A stretch of DNA of 64,000 nt from Xanthomarina maritima. GTDB taxonomy: Bacteria > Bacteroidota > Bacteroidia > Flavobacteriales > Flavobacteriaceae. A model generated the notes under the pieces. The model was not told the origin of the DNA, did no database searches, and saw only the letters and a program-made list of their open reading frames with translations. Shown here piece after piece: positions 1 through 9,118 of this stretch. The first letter of the stretch is position 1, and the number at the start of each line of letters is the position of its first letter. The position numbers and the translations under genes are program-made. The stretch spans positions 62,001 through 126,000 of the forward strand of contig NZ_VSFC01000052.1 of the NCBI RefSeq assembly GCF_008084905.1, given 5' to 3'.

Positions 1-3
1 TAA

Positions 4-1014
4 TTATTTGTGTTCGTTTAAATAAATTTTAGACACCTCTTTGATACTTTTTTCTACAGGTTTAAATTTAAAATTTAATGTGCTTTTTATTTTATCATTA
101 CTGTAGATTGATTTAGATTCTAAGGTACTAGCTAATTGCTTGCTTAAACTTCTTCTTTTACCAGTCAATTTACAATATAACCAATCTAGTTTCCATCCAA
201 TACTTAATATTAATGGTCCAGCTTTTTTTGTTGGAGGTTTTACATGAAGAGAATTAGCGATACAATCAATAAAATATTTATAGGTCCAGTTTTCTGAAAT
301 AAGAATAAAACGTTGGTTTTTAATATTGCTTTCCATTAGCCTTGTCATACTATTTACGACGTCAAACACATCAACATAGCCAATAACTCCAGTTGTATAA
401 TGTGTTAGACCTTTAGCAACTTTTTTAAAAATGTTACCACTGCCATAACACCAAATACCAGGACCAATAATTACACCTGGATTAACAATTACTGAATTTA
501 ACCCTTCCTGAGTTCCACGCCAAACTTCTATTTCAGCACCATATTTTGTAATGCCATATATACCATTATCAGCTTCAGGATTCCAGTGCGTATCCTCGTC
601 AATATCTTGATTATTATTTGTGGTTCCTATAGCTGCAATTGAACTAACATAACATAATTTTTTAATATTATTTGCTATACTTAGATTAACAATATTGGCA
701 GTTCCTTCAATATTAGTTTTTCGTAATAAATGGTATTTATCTGGTTCTAAAGATACAAAAGCAGCACAATGATAAACATAAGTTACATCTTTAAAAGCTT
801 CTGTTAGTAAAGGAATATCTAATATATCTGCTTGAACCCAATCAATTTTATTATATAGTTCGTCAGGATTTTCATTATAATAAGAAAATACTTTTTTAAC
901 AATAGACAGCTTTTTTTCATTCCTATAAATGGCTTTTACAGGTTTATTCCCTTTTGTAAGCTCATATAATAAATGAGATCCTACCAATCCAGTGCCTCCA
1001 GTAACTAATATCAT
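4..1014 (-). CDS. NAD-dependent epimerase/dehydratase (extended SDR)
   Basis: A 336-aa short-chain dehydrogenase/reductase of the extended (nucleotide-sugar epimerase/3-beta-HSD-like) class. The chosen ATG gives the N-terminus MILVTGGTGLVGSHLL, with the Rossmann motif TGGTGLVG at residues 4-11. An upstream in-frame ATG would add 22 hydrophobic residues ahead of the fold and is unlikely. The catalytic triad is visible as S in CYVSSIAAIG and YGITKYGAE (YxxxK, about residues 155-160). Substrate cannot be told from sequence; family members act on nucleotide sugars, steroid-like or flavonoid-like alcohols. It diverges from tyrS with an 88-bp shared upstream region. Confidence 0.85.
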   Translation of the reverse strand: MILVTGGTGLVGSHLLYELTKGNKPVKAIYRNEKKLSIVKKVFSYYNENPDELYNKIDWVQADILDIPLLTEAFKDVTYVYHCAAFVSLEPDKYHLLRKTNIEGTANIVNLSIANNIKKLCYVSSIAAIGTTNNNQDIDEDTHWNPEADNGIYGITKYGAEIEVWRGTQEGLNSVIVNPGVIIGPGIWCYGSGNIFKKVAKGLTHYTTGVIGYVDVFDVVNSMTRLMESNIKNQRFILISENWTYKYFIDCIANSLHVKPPTKKAGPLILSIGWKLDWLYCKLTGKRRSLSKQLASTLESKSIYSNDKIKSTLNFKFKPVEKSIKEVSKIYLNEHK

Positions 1015-1067
1015 GTAACTAAAATAAAGAATTATAAATAAAGAGAGAGTAATTATTCTTTGATTTT

Positions 1068-1075
1068 TATCTTTG
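1068..1075 (+). promoter_or_regulatory. -7 box (TATCTTTG) of the tyrS promoter
   Basis: Exact match to the Bacteroidota TAnnTTTG -7 element, 27 bp ahead of the tyrS ATG. I see no clear TTTG -33 box at 19-21 bp upstream, so this is a half-supported promoter. Confidence 0.45.
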
Positions 1076-1102
1076 CCCAAATTAATTTATAAATATAGGA
1101 AA

Positions 1103-2410
1103 ATGACCAATACATTTGTTGAAGAACTACGCTGGAGAGGAATGCTACACGATATCATGCCAGGAACAGAAGAGCAGTTAAATAAAGAAATGACTACAGG
1201 TTATGTGGGATTTGATCCTACTTCAGATTCTTTACATATTGGAAGTTTGGTTCCTATCATATTATTAGTGCATCTTGAAAAAGCTGGCCACAAGCCTATT
1301 GCTTTAGTAGGTGGAGCAACTGGAATGATTGGAGACCCTTCAGGAAAGAGTGATGAACGTAATTTGCTAACAGAAGATATTTTAAATCATAATGTGGAAG
1401 GTATTAAAAATGTACTTTCTCGTTTTTTAAATTTTAATTCAAGAGAAACAAATGCGCCTATTTTAGTAAATAATTACGATTGGATGAAATCTTTCTCATT
1501 TATCGATTTTGCTAGAGAAGTAGGAAAACGAATTACTGTCAACTACATGATGGCTAAAGATTCTGTTAAAAAACGATTATCTGGAGAAGAAGGTAGTGTA
1601 GGAATGTCTTTTACTGAATTTACCTATCAATTAATTCAAGGTTACGATTTTTACCATTTACAGAAAAATTACAATTGCTTGTTGCAAATGGGAGGCAGTG
1701 ATCAATGGGGAAATATTACAACTGGAACCGAATTAGTAAGACGTATGAATGTTGGAGAAGAAGTTAAAGCGTTTGCCATGACATGTCCTTTAATAACTAA
1801 AGCAGACGGTTCTAAATTTGGTAAAAGTGAAGGTGAAAATATCTGGTTAGATGCTGATAAAACTTCAGTTTATAAATTCTATCAGTTTTGGTTAAATACT
1901 AGCGATGAAGATGCTGAAAAGTATATAAAAATCTTTACTTTTTTAGATAAAGAAACAATTGATACTTTAATTGAAGAACATAAAAACATGCCTCATTTAA
2001 GGTTGTTGCAAAAACGGTTAGCTGAAGAAGTTACAACCTTTGTACATTCTAAAGAAGATTTTGAAAATGCTGAAAAAGCATCGAATATTCTTTTTAGTAA
2101 ATCGTTTAAAGAAGATATAAAAACTTTAAATGAAGCTACCTTTTTAGATGTTTTTGAAGGTGTCCCTCAAGCAGAGATTTCTCAATCAGATTTTAATGAA
2201 GGTTTAGACATGATTGCTGCTTTAAATGCTAAAACTAACTTTTTAGCATCAAATAGTGAGGCAAGAAGAGCTTTGAGAGAAAATGCTGTTTCTGTAAATA
2301 AGGAGAAGGTTAATGAAAAATATCTGTTAACTTCAGAAGATTTAATAAATAATAAATATATTATTCTTAATAAAGGGAAGAAAAATACATACATTATTAA
2401 AGTAGTTTAA
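1103..2410 (+). CDS. tyrS: Tyrosyl-tRNA synthetase
   Basis: Class I aminoacyl-tRNA synthetase of 435 aa that charges tRNA-Tyr in the cytoplasm. The HIGH-type signature is HIGS at residues 45-48 and the KMSKS-type loop is KFGKSEG near residue 238. The tyrosine pocket segment [10 protein letters not shown] is intact. The C-terminal 70 residues (from about [13 protein letters not shown]) form the S4-like RNA-binding domain. The ATG giving [13 protein letters not shown] matches the usual N-terminus; an upstream in-frame start would add only ten odd residues. Single gene, closed by a strong terminator. Confidence 0.97.
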   Translation: MTNTFVEELRWRGMLHDIMPGTEEQLNKEMTTGYVGFDPTSDSLHIGSLVPIILLVHLEKAGHKPIALVGGATGMIGDPSGKSDERNLLTEDILNHNVEGIKNVLSRFLNFNSRETNAPILVNNYDWMKSFSFIDFAREVGKRITVNYMMAKDSVKKRLSGEEGSVGMSFTEFTYQLIQGYDFYHLQKNYNCLLQMGGSDQWGNITTGTELVRRMNVGEEVKAFAMTCPLITKADGSKFGKSEGENIWLDADKTSVYKFYQFWLNTSDEDAEKYIKIFTFLDKETIDTLIEEHKNMPHLRLLQKRLAEEVTTFVHSKEDFENAEKASNILFSKSFKEDIKTLNEATFLDVFEGVPQAEISQSDFNEGLDMIAALNAKTNFLASNSEARRALRENAVSVNKEKVNEKYLLTSEDLINNKYIILNKGKKNTYIIKVV

Positions 2411-2414
2411 AAGT

Positions 2415-2450
2415 AAAACGCCTGATGCTATAAAATCAGGCGTTTTGTTT
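2415..2450 (+). terminator. Rho-independent terminator of tyrS
   Basis: A 12-bp perfect stem (AAAACGCCTGAT / ATCAGGCGTTTT) with an 8-nt loop, followed by TGTTTTAA, starting 5 bp after the tyrS stop. Confidence 0.9.
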
Positions 2451-2518
2451 TAATAACTAACTAAAAACTATGTTCTCTTTTTCAGAGCAATTATGTAGTC
2501 GTATTATAAATAATAAAC

Positions 2519-3499
2519 TTACAAAGCCATTAAATTACATCCTCGAATATCAGAATTATCAAACCTTCCAATTATTTCAAACGTACCATTGTTATTTACA
2601 TGTCCTAAATCTTGAGTAGCAATAAACGAACAGGAATTGACATTTGCTAAGTCAATAATATTGATGCCTCCAGTTTTATTTTGATTTAATATAGTAAGTG
2701 CATCTTCAGTATCACGAGTAAAAACTTTCATTGTACTTGAGCAATCAAAAACACCATTTCCTTTAGAGTAAGCCTGACTTAATAATTCTGTCATTCCATA
2801 TTCACTATGTATGTTACTCACCCCAAATCCATTTTTTAATTTAGTATGAAGCTCTTCTCTAATAAGTTCTTTTCTTCGACCCTTCATACCACCTGTTTCC
2901 ATAACTATTGTATTATTTAATTGGAATTGATGGGCTTCTATTAGATCTAATAATGCAAATGATACTCCAATTAAGAGAACTTTTTCACCAGATTGATCCA
3001 ATTGAATTACTGTATCATTTAATTCAGATAGGTTGTCTAAATAAAAACCACTTTTAGGTTTACCAGATTGTTTAATTAAAGAGTCAACCATATAAATTAA
3101 TGAAGAGTCATCACGTTCCAAATAACTAGGTAATAAGGCCAAAATGGTATAATCTTCTATATTTCCATAAAACTGTTTAAATCCTTTATTAAAACTCGCT
3201 TCATAGATTTTTAGATTAGTAACATGGTGTTTGCTTGTAGTGTTCCCTGTTGTTCCTGAACTACTAAATGTTTTTTGGATACTATGTTTCGTGCTTAATA
3301 TTTGATGTGATTTAAAAAACTGAATTGGAAGAAAAGGAATGTCCTTTATAACTTTTATATCACATGGATTTTTATAAAGTAAATCGCAAAAAGAACGATA
3401 TACAGTATTGTGTTCAAACTGAAAATTGAATATATTTAAAGCTATTGCTTCAAACTCTTCTTCACTTCTAATATTAAAAATGTTTGATATATCTATCAT
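2519..3499 (-). CDS. LuxE/PaaK-family acyl-protein synthetase
   Basis: A 326-aa ANL-superfamily-like protein related to LuxE acyl-protein synthetases. Characteristic features are the Ser/Thr/Gly phosphate loop FSSSGTTGNTTSKHH (about residues 76-90), LLIGVSFALLDLI, METGGMKGRRKE and SEYGMTEL. In LuxE the protein activates a fatty acid with ATP and carries it as a thioester; in flavobacteria the homologue is usually a lone gene of unknown substrate, and there is no lux operon here. The start chosen is the ATG giving MIDISNIFNIRSEEEF; a longer reading adds a Cys/Phe-rich stretch across the neighbouring terminator. Confidence 0.82.
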   Translation of the reverse strand: MIDISNIFNIRSEEEFEAIALNIFNFQFEHNTVYRSFCDLLYKNPCDIKVIKDIPFLPIQFFKSHQILSTKHSIQKTFSSSGTTGNTTSKHHVTNLKIYEASFNKGFKQFYGNIEDYTILALLPSYLERDDSSLIYMVDSLIKQSGKPKSGFYLDNLSELNDTVIQLDQSGEKVLLIGVSFALLDLIEAHQFQLNNTIVMETGGMKGRRKELIREELHTKLKNGFGVSNIHSEYGMTELLSQAYSKGNGVFDCSSTMKVFTRDTEDALTILNQNKTGGINIIDLANVNSCSFIATQDLGHVNNNGTFEIIGRFDNSDIRGCNLMAL

Positions 3500-3532
3500 A
3501 TAAAATAAGTCACAACAAAAGTATATAAAATA

Positions 3533-3563
3533 AAAAAGCGTTACCAATTTTGATAACGCTTTT
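3533..3563 (-). terminator. Terminator of the lamin-tail/T9SS gene
   Basis: Inverted repeat AAAAAGCGTTA...TAACGCTTTT about 22 bp beyond the stop of the gene to the right; leftward transcription ends in a T-rich run. It sits just upstream of the acyl-protein synthetase start, so it separates the two transcripts. Confidence 0.75.
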
Positions 3564-3584
3564 AAAATGTAATATTAGAAATGT

Positions 3585-5720
3585 TTATCTAACCACTAAT
3601 TTTTTAGTAATTGTATTTCCATTTTGAGATAATTTCATAATGTAAACACCAGTATTTAGTGTCGAAACATTAAGTCTGTTATTGTTTACGGTATTATTTA
3701 TTACTTGTTTTCCAAGGATATCGAATACAGCAACTTTTATAGCTTCATTAGATTTGCTTGTAATATTTACAAACCCAGATGTAACTGGATTTGGGTATAC
3801 GTTTAAGCCATCTATATCATAAGAAGCAGTAGATAAAGTTAAAGGAGTAACTTGAGCCCAAGTTGTTCCAAGTCTTAATTCGTCTACATCCATAAATCCA
3901 GTTTCAGTAGTACTATCTTGTCTTAGAGCAAATTGATTAATACTAGAAACTGGGCCTCCATCCATTATTGTAATTGAGACAGCAGGTGCAGAACCTTCAA
4001 AATCAGTACTAGAAGGATTAATCCAAGCATTCATTAAACCAGTAGTTGTTTCATAACTCATAACTACAAAAACCTCATCATCAAGATCGTGAGTATCTGC
4101 GTTTATAATATCAGCAGAATTTGTATTATAACCTAATCCTACCTGGTATTGTGTAGCACCAGAAGGAACTACCCATAATCTACCATCAAAATTTCCTAAA
4201 AAGGCAAAGTATCCTCCATCAACATCTGAAACACTAGTTAAATCTGTAACTCTCATTATAAATGAAGCATAAACTGTTCCAGTAGTTATTGGAGCAAACA
4301 TAATAGCAGTATCACTACCACCACCATCAAAACTAGCTTTATTCCCAGATGAAGCTGCAAGTCCAGAATAAGATAAATTTCCTGAAGTAATTAAAATTTC
4401 ATCTGTAGATACAGAAACATTTTCCCAGTTAGGAGCATCAGAAAGATTTGAGCCATTTCCATAAGTAAATCCATCATATAAAGGTAAAACTAATTCAGGG
4501 TCACAATCTGGACTATTAATATTTCTTGTAAAGTTACAACCACTATTTCCAGGGTCTCCTGTAAATGTTACTACAAAATTTGTGTTTTCTACAACTCCAG
4601 TTATTGTAATAGTTCCAGAAGCAACACTTGAAGGATTATCTCCGCCAACTGTTCCATTTCCTTCTGTATCTATTGTATATGTAGAAGTGTTACCACCTGT
4701 AAAATCTATTGTAGTAGTGTAAGTGTCTGTAGATCCACCTGTAATAGCATCACAAGTAGTTGTTATAGTTCCAACTTGTAAATCGCAAGGTAAAGCTACA
4801 GAAAATGTAACAGTTGCATTTACTGCAGGAACAATAGGAGTATGCGAGTTATCAACCAATTGCATAAAAACTGTGTAAGATTGTCCATCTACAACAGGAA
4901 TAGATATTGGATCTGTATCATACTTCATAGTAGTACTACCACCATTTAATGTCCAGTGAATATGACCATCTCCGGTTCCACCATTACTAGGTAATTCATC
5001 CACATCAAAATTTTGCACATCAATTGTAATATCAACGTTAGTAGTTCCAGAAGCAATAATAGCAGCATCAGCAGGAGAAACTATTGTTAAAACTGGGTCA
5101 GAAACACAACCTGTGTGCATGCCAAGTTCTGCCCAACCACTGTCTTGAGGACCAACTATCCACTCAGAGTCAGAAGCATCAGTGCCAAAAGAACCTAATT
5201 CAGTAGGGTTTGGATCGCAAATAGAACTTTTTCTAGTTAAAGTATGATCTACAGTCGCATTTGATACACCAGCAACTTCCCATCCTGATCCATCAACAAC
5301 AGCTAAATCACCTAGCATATCAATAATAGTGTAAGTGCTAGCAGTTGCTCCAGCAAGAGTAAGAGCAAAAGCATCATCACCATTGCTTAAAAAAGTAAAA
5401 GTAACATCAGCCATTGCAAGAATAGTTGCATCTGCACTTGGGTGCGCAATAACGTAAACATCATTATTAGCTAACATTGTGCCAGGAGCAAATGTTAAAG
5501 TATCTGGAAAATCAAATTCGTTAACTACATTACATCCATTAGAACAAGAAGATAAAGAATATCCACTTAAATCAACAGGAGCTCCAGTTCCGTTATAAAT
5601 TTCTAGAAACTTATTATTGCTAGAACCTTCGCCATACATACTAAAATATAAGTCTGAAGCTTGTCCAAACGTAAGTGAAGTAGCAATTAATGTAAATAAT
5701 AAAAAGTAAATTTTTTTCAT
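3585..5720 (-). CDS. Secreted lamin-tail-domain protein with T9SS type A sorting tail
   Basis: A 711-aa exported protein. Residues 1-19 are a Sec signal peptide ending ...TFGQA. Residues about 20-135 form a lamin tail domain (YFSMYGEGSSNNKFLEIYN, DLSGYSLS). The middle has beta-sandwich segments (GDGHIHWTLNGG region; CDLQVG Ser/Thr-rich repeats) and a lectin/laminin-like stretch near 415-620. The last ~75 residues are the Por secretion tail: NVYPNPV, FDILGKQV, LNTGVYIMKL, ending KKLVVR. It should cross the outer membrane by type IX secretion and be anchored or released. Such lamin-tail proteins often accompany extracellular nucleases, but no nuclease motif is visible here, so function is unknown. 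Confidence 0.88.
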   Translation of the reverse strand: MKKIYFLLFTLIATSLTFGQASDLYFSMYGEGSSNNKFLEIYNGTGAPVDLSGYSLSSCSNGCNVVNEFDFPDTLTFAPGTMLANNDVYVIAHPSADATILAMADVTFTFLSNGDDAFALTLAGATASTYTIIDMLGDLAVVDGSGWEVAGVSNATVDHTLTRKSSICDPNPTELGSFGTDASDSEWIVGPQDSGWAELGMHTGCVSDPVLTIVSPADAAIIASGTTNVDITIDVQNFDVDELPSNGGTGDGHIHWTLNGGSTTMKYDTDPISIPVVDGQSYTVFMQLVDNSHTPIVPAVNATVTFSVALPCDLQVGTITTTCDAITGGSTDTYTTTIDFTGGNTSTYTIDTEGNGTVGGDNPSSVASGTITITGVVENTNFVVTFTGDPGNSGCNFTRNINSPDCDPELVLPLYDGFTYGNGSNLSDAPNWENVSVSTDEILITSGNLSYSGLAASSGNKASFDGGGSDTAIMFAPITTGTVYASFIMRVTDLTSVSDVDGGYFAFLGNFDGRLWVVPSGATQYQVGLGYNTNSADIINADTHDLDDEVFVVMSYETTTGLMNAWINPSSTDFEGSAPAVSITIMDGGPVSSINQFALRQDSTTETGFMDVDELRLGTTWAQVTPLTLSTASYDIDGLNVYPNPVTSGFVNITSKSNEAIKVAVFDILGKQVINNTVNNNRLNVSTLNTGVYIMKLSQNGNTITKKLVVR

Positions 5721-5748
5721 AATTGATTTATATATAAAATTAGGTTAA

Positions 5749-5756
5749 CAAATATA
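5749..5756 (-). promoter_or_regulatory. -7 box (TATATTTG) of the lamin-tail gene promoter
   Basis: Exact TAnnTTTG on the minus strand, 29 bp before the ATG of the lamin-tail gene and downstream of the terminator of the preceding gene. No clear -33 box. Confidence 0.45.
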
Positions 5757-5778
5757 AGGAGATTTTAGCTTTTTAACT

Positions 5779-5806
5779 AAAAAAGGATTTAATTAAATCC
5801 TTTTTT
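5779..5806 (-). terminator. Terminator of the short T9SS-tail gene
   Basis: AT-rich palindrome AAAAGGATTTA / TAAATCCTTTT with flanking A/T runs, 25 bp beyond the stop of the 110-aa T9SS-tail gene. The symmetric A and T runs mean it could work in both directions. Confidence 0.7.
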
Positions 5807-5830
5807 ACAATTATATAACATTAATAGCCA

Positions 5831-6163
5831 TTACTTAACAATTAGCTTCCTTGTTGCTGAAATGTTATTCTCTGTAATTTTTATAATATAAACTCCTGCT
5901 TTTAGTTTAGAAATATTCAATTCTCTTTGTGTAATTATAACTGTTTGAATATTCTTACCTAAAACATTAAAGATTTCAATTTTCTTTGGAGCATTATTTT
6001 TTGATGTTATATAAATTTTTCCTTGACTTACAGGATTAGGGTAAACTGACAAGTTTTCTATATCTGTATAATCATTTTCAATTAATTCTTGAGTCTGACA
6101 GAAACTTGAAAAGCTATATAGACACATTATAATAGTTAGAAATAATAAGTATTGTTTTTTCAT
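5831..6163 (-). CDS. Short exported protein that is almost only a T9SS sorting tail
   Basis: A 110-aa protein. Residues 1-22 are a Sec signal peptide (hydrophobic LLFLTIIMCLYSFSSF, cut near CQT). A linker of only ~15 residues leads straight into a complete Por secretion tail: LSVYPNPVSQGKIYI, IFNVLGKNIQ, LKAGVYIIKI, ending RKLIVK. No cargo domain is present. It may be a remnant of a larger secreted protein, a peptide that occupies or regulates the type IX machinery, or a very small surface anchor. The tail closely resembles that of the lamin-tail gene downstream, suggesting local duplication. Confidence 0.8.
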   Translation of the reverse strand: MKKQYLLFLTIIMCLYSFSSFCQTQELIENDYTDIENLSVYPNPVSQGKIYITSKNNAPKKIEIFNVLGKNIQTVIITQRELNISKLKAGVYIIKITENNISATRKLIVK

Positions 6164-6218
6164 TCAAATAGAATTTATATAAATTTAAGGAATATTGACA
6201 ATAATTGTACCAAAAAAA

Positions 6219-6255
6219 GTGTTAAACATGAATTTTGAATTTTTCATGTTAACAC
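6219..6255. repeat. Imperfect inverted repeat between divergent genes
   Basis: Arms GTGTTAAACATGAA and TTCATGTTAACAC pair over 13 positions with one bulged T; spacer of about 10 nt. It lies between the T9SS-tail gene and the response regulator. It has no T run, so an operator or mRNA structure is likelier than a terminator. Confidence 0.45.
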
Positions 6256-6356
6256 ATTGTAATTAACAGGTTACCTAAATGTTATTTGTCTTTTTTTAAT
6301 CTAAAATCTTTGCTAATAATACTATATTTACGCTTTAAAAGTAATTTTTATATTAA

Positions 6357-7040
6357 ATGAACGAAAAGGATATTAAAATTCTTCTAGTGGATGATGAACC
6401 AGATATTTTAGAAATTGTAGGTTACAATTTATCTAATGAAGGATATCAAGTTTTTACAGCCGAGAATGGAATTAAAGCTATTAAAAAAGCAAAAAAAGAA
6501 AAGCCTCAGCTAATTATTCTAGATGTAATGATGCCTGAAATGGATGGTATTGAAGCTTGTGAAAACATTAGAAGAATTCCTGAATTAAAAGATACTATTA
6601 TTACTTTTCTAACAGCAAGAGGGGAAGATTATTCTCAAGTAGCTGGATTTGATGCAGGAGCTGATGATTATATTACTAAACCTATAAAACCTAAAGTATT
6701 AATAAGTAAAGTAAAAGCTTTATTACGAAGAATAAAAGACACAGAAATAGATGAATCTATTGTAAAAATTGGAAACCTAATTATTAATAGAGAAGAATAT
6801 AAAATTACTTTAAAGAACGAAGAAATTATTTTGCCTAGAAAAGAATTCGAATTACTGTCTCTTTTAGCGTCTAAACCTGGAAAAGTTTTTAAAAGAGAAG
6901 AAATACTTGATAAAGTTTGGGGTAATGAAGTTGTAGTTGGTGGAAGAACTATTGATGTTCATATTAGAAAACTTCGTGAGAAAATTGGGGACGATTCTTT
7001 TAAAACCGTGAAAGGTGTTGGATATAAGTTTGTAGATTAA
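6357..7040 (+). CDS. OmpR/PhoB-family response regulator
   Basis: A 227-aa regulator. The receiver domain (1-120) has the acidic pair D12-D13, phospho-acceptor D56 in LDVMMPEMDG, and the switch lysine in DYITKPIKP. The C-terminal winged helix (about 130-226) reads IILPRKEFELLSLLASKPG...VVGGRTIDVHIRKLREKIG, typical of PhoB-type DNA binding. It overlaps the kinase gene by one base (TAATG), so the two are translationally coupled. Homologues in flavobacteria are often called PhoB-like, but nothing here proves phosphate control. Confidence 0.94.
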   Translation: MNEKDIKILLVDDEPDILEIVGYNLSNEGYQVFTAENGIKAIKKAKKEKPQLIILDVMMPEMDGIEACENIRRIPELKDTIITFLTARGEDYSQVAGFDAGADDYITKPIKPKVLISKVKALLRRIKDTEIDESIVKIGNLIINREEYKITLKNEEIILPRKEFELLSLLASKPGKVFKREEILDKVWGNEVVVGGRTIDVHIRKLREKIGDDSFKTVKGVGYKFVD

Positions 7041-8077
7041 TGCAAAAAATAAAAAAAACATACAAGTTTGCTATTAAAACAGCATTATACATCTCTATAT
7101 CATTAACACTCCTATTGAGTGTTTTTTTATATGTTATTGAAATTCTTAATGCACATGTTCTGCTATTTGGAGTTTTATGTTACTTCATTTGTTTTTTCAT
7201 AATACAATATCGAGTTGAACGCTTTATTTATAGACGAGTAAAAAAAATATACGACGATCTAACACTACTCGAATCAACCTCTTTAACTAAGCAGCCTATA
7301 ACAACAGATATGGCTACGCTTACTAAGGAAATAGATAAATATGCAAAAGACAAAAAGCTTGAAATTGAAACCCTAAAAATTAGAGAAGAATATAGAAAAG
7401 AATTTATTGGTAATGTATCTCACGAATTAAAAACTCCACTATTTACAGTTCAAGGATATCTTTTAACTTTAATAGATGGAGCTATAAACGATAAAAAAAT
7501 TAGAGATAAATATTTAAATAGAGCAAATAAAGGAGTTGAAAGACTAATCTATATTGTTAAGGATTTAGATATGATTACTAAATTTGAAGCAGGTGATTTA
7601 AGACTAAACTTCACTACGTTTGATATTGTAGAATTAATTAAAAGTGTGTTCGACCTTCTTGAAATGAAAGCAGCCAAGAAAAAAATTACTTTAACTTTTG
7701 ATGCAAATTACAAAAAACCAATTTTAGTAAATGCTGATATGGAACGTATTCAGCAAGTTTTAACCAATTTAATAGTTAATTCAATTAAATATGGAAGAGA
7801 AAAAGGAACTACAGAAATTAGTATAGAGAACCTAATTAAAAATAAAGTCATTATTAGAATAACAGATAATGGCGAAGGTATTGCTGAAACAAATTTGGCT
7901 AGAGTTTTTGAAAGATTTTATAGAGTAGATAAAAGTGGTTCAAGAAAAGAAGGAGGTTCTGGCTTAGGCTTATCTATTGTCAAACATATTATAGAAGCTC
8001 ACGACGAAAAAATATATATAGAAAGTGAATTAGATGTAGGAAGTGAATTTTCATTTAGCCTTGAAAAGGCTGAATAA
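7040..8077 (+). CDS. Sensor histidine kinase (PhoR-like)
   Basis: A 345-aa membrane kinase partner of the upstream regulator. Two transmembrane helices (about 13-32 and 38-57) with almost no periplasmic loop are followed by a short HAMP-like/coiled linker, the HisKA dimerisation domain with the phospho-accepting H128 in FIGNVSHELKTP, and HATPase_c with the N box (VLTNLIVNSIKYG), G1 (DNGEGI), F box (FERFYRVDKSGSR) and G2 (GGSGLGLSIVKHI). The lack of a sizeable extracytoplasmic domain suggests sensing in the membrane or through a partner. The 3' end overlaps the convergent glycosyltransferase gene by 27 bp. Confidence 0.94.
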   Translation: MQKIKKTYKFAIKTALYISISLTLLLSVFLYVIEILNAHVLLFGVLCYFICFFIIQYRVERFIYRRVKKIYDDLTLLESTSLTKQPITTDMATLTKEIDKYAKDKKLEIETLKIREEYRKEFIGNVSHELKTPLFTVQGYLLTLIDGAINDKKIRDKYLNRANKGVERLIYIVKDLDMITKFEAGDLRLNFTTFDIVELIKSVFDLLEMKAAKKKITLTFDANYKKPILVNADMERIQQVLTNLIVNSIKYGREKGTTEISIENLIKNKVIIRITDNGEGIAETNLARVFERFYRVDKSGSRKEGGSGLGLSIVKHIIEAHDEKIYIESELDVGSEFSFSLEKAE

Positions 8078-9106
8078 TTTTTTGTAATTTATTTCAAATT
8101 CAAAATCACTTAAACCAGTATATTCATTACATTTGTTAAGTTCGTTTAAATTAAAAGTGTCCTGACTGCAACTTGGAACTAACTTTAATTTATCTAATCT
8201 TTGAGCTAAATATTCTTGTTCAAATTGTCCAGGAGTAGGGATAAAAAATGCTTTTTTGTTCAATTTAGCTAAATCCATTATGGTAGTATAACCAGACCTT
8301 GAAATAATAAGTTGACTTTCATTTATAGATGTTTCTAATTGCTCCGAAGTCATATAATTATAAACAATAATATGGTTTATTTTTTCAACAGTTTGCTTTT
8401 CCTCAACAACACCTTTTACAAATAAAACAGTTCCAGAAAAGTGCATTAATTGCTCAAATAATTTTTTTTCAAGCATGGTTCTTTGTGGTTCAGGACCAGA
8501 AAGTAAAACCATAATCTTATTTTTAATAGCATAATCTTTTTTAGTAAACCTGCTTAAAGGGCCAATATATTTAGCTTTAATTACATGTGTATCCTTATGT
8601 CCTAATGCTCCACTTAAATTAGTTTCATCTTGAAGATCTGGAATCCAGCATTTATGAAATTTTTTCATAAATTTTTCATGTAGTTTCGTGCTTAACCAAG
8701 TAGTATTCCCACTTAATACATGCAATTGATGTGTTATAAAAACCGATGGCATATGTTTACTGTAAACACCAAACCTGTTATCTGATATAATTCCAGTAAT
8801 ATTATATTCTTTAACAATCTGTTTTACAGCTTCTTTTTCAGCTTTTATACTCTTAAATATTTTAGGTGAGTCTATAAGTAGTTTATATTTAAAACCAATT
8901 CTACTTTTAGAATATTTAATATTATAAGAAGGTAATTCTAGAGTAATAAGTTCAGGGAATTCTTTTTTAAGAAGTTCAAGAGCTACACCATCACTAGCAA
9001 TAATTGGGTTAAAATTAAATTTAATTAAAGCATTAATAATAGGAATACACCTTGTGGCATGACCCAATCCCCAATTTAAAGGTGCAACTAAAATTCTATT
9101 AATCAT
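8051..9106 (-). CDS. GT28/MurG-like glycosyltransferase
   Basis: A 351-aa GT-B fold protein. The N-terminal motif NWGLGHATRC (about 11-20) resembles the GxGGH acceptor loop of MurG-like enzymes. The C-terminal half has VLLSGPEPQRTMLE, VYNYMTSEQL and the donor-binding segment ISRSGYTTIMDLAKLNKKAFFIPTPGQFEQEYLA in separate motifs. No signal peptide. It is related to proteins annotated as UDP-glycosyltransferase-like in Bacteroidota; the sugar and acceptor are unknown. Convergent with the histidine kinase and overlapping its last nine codons. Confidence 0.8.
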   Translation of the reverse strand: MINRILVAPLNWGLGHATRCIPIINALIKFNFNPIIASDGVALELLKKEFPELITLELPSYNIKYSKSRIGFKYKLLIDSPKIFKSIKAEKEAVKQIVKEYNITGIISDNRFGVYSKHMPSVFITHQLHVLSGNTTWLSTKLHEKFMKKFHKCWIPDLQDETNLSGALGHKDTHVIKAKYIGPLSRFTKKDYAIKNKIMVLLSGPEPQRTMLEKKLFEQLMHFSGTVLFVKGVVEEKQTVEKINHIIVYNYMTSEQLETSINESQLIISRSGYTTIMDLAKLNKKAFFIPTPGQFEQEYLAQRLDKLKLVPSCSQDTFNLNELNKCNEYTGLSDFEFEINYKKLFSLFKAK

Positions 9107-9118
9107 ATGGTTTATTAT

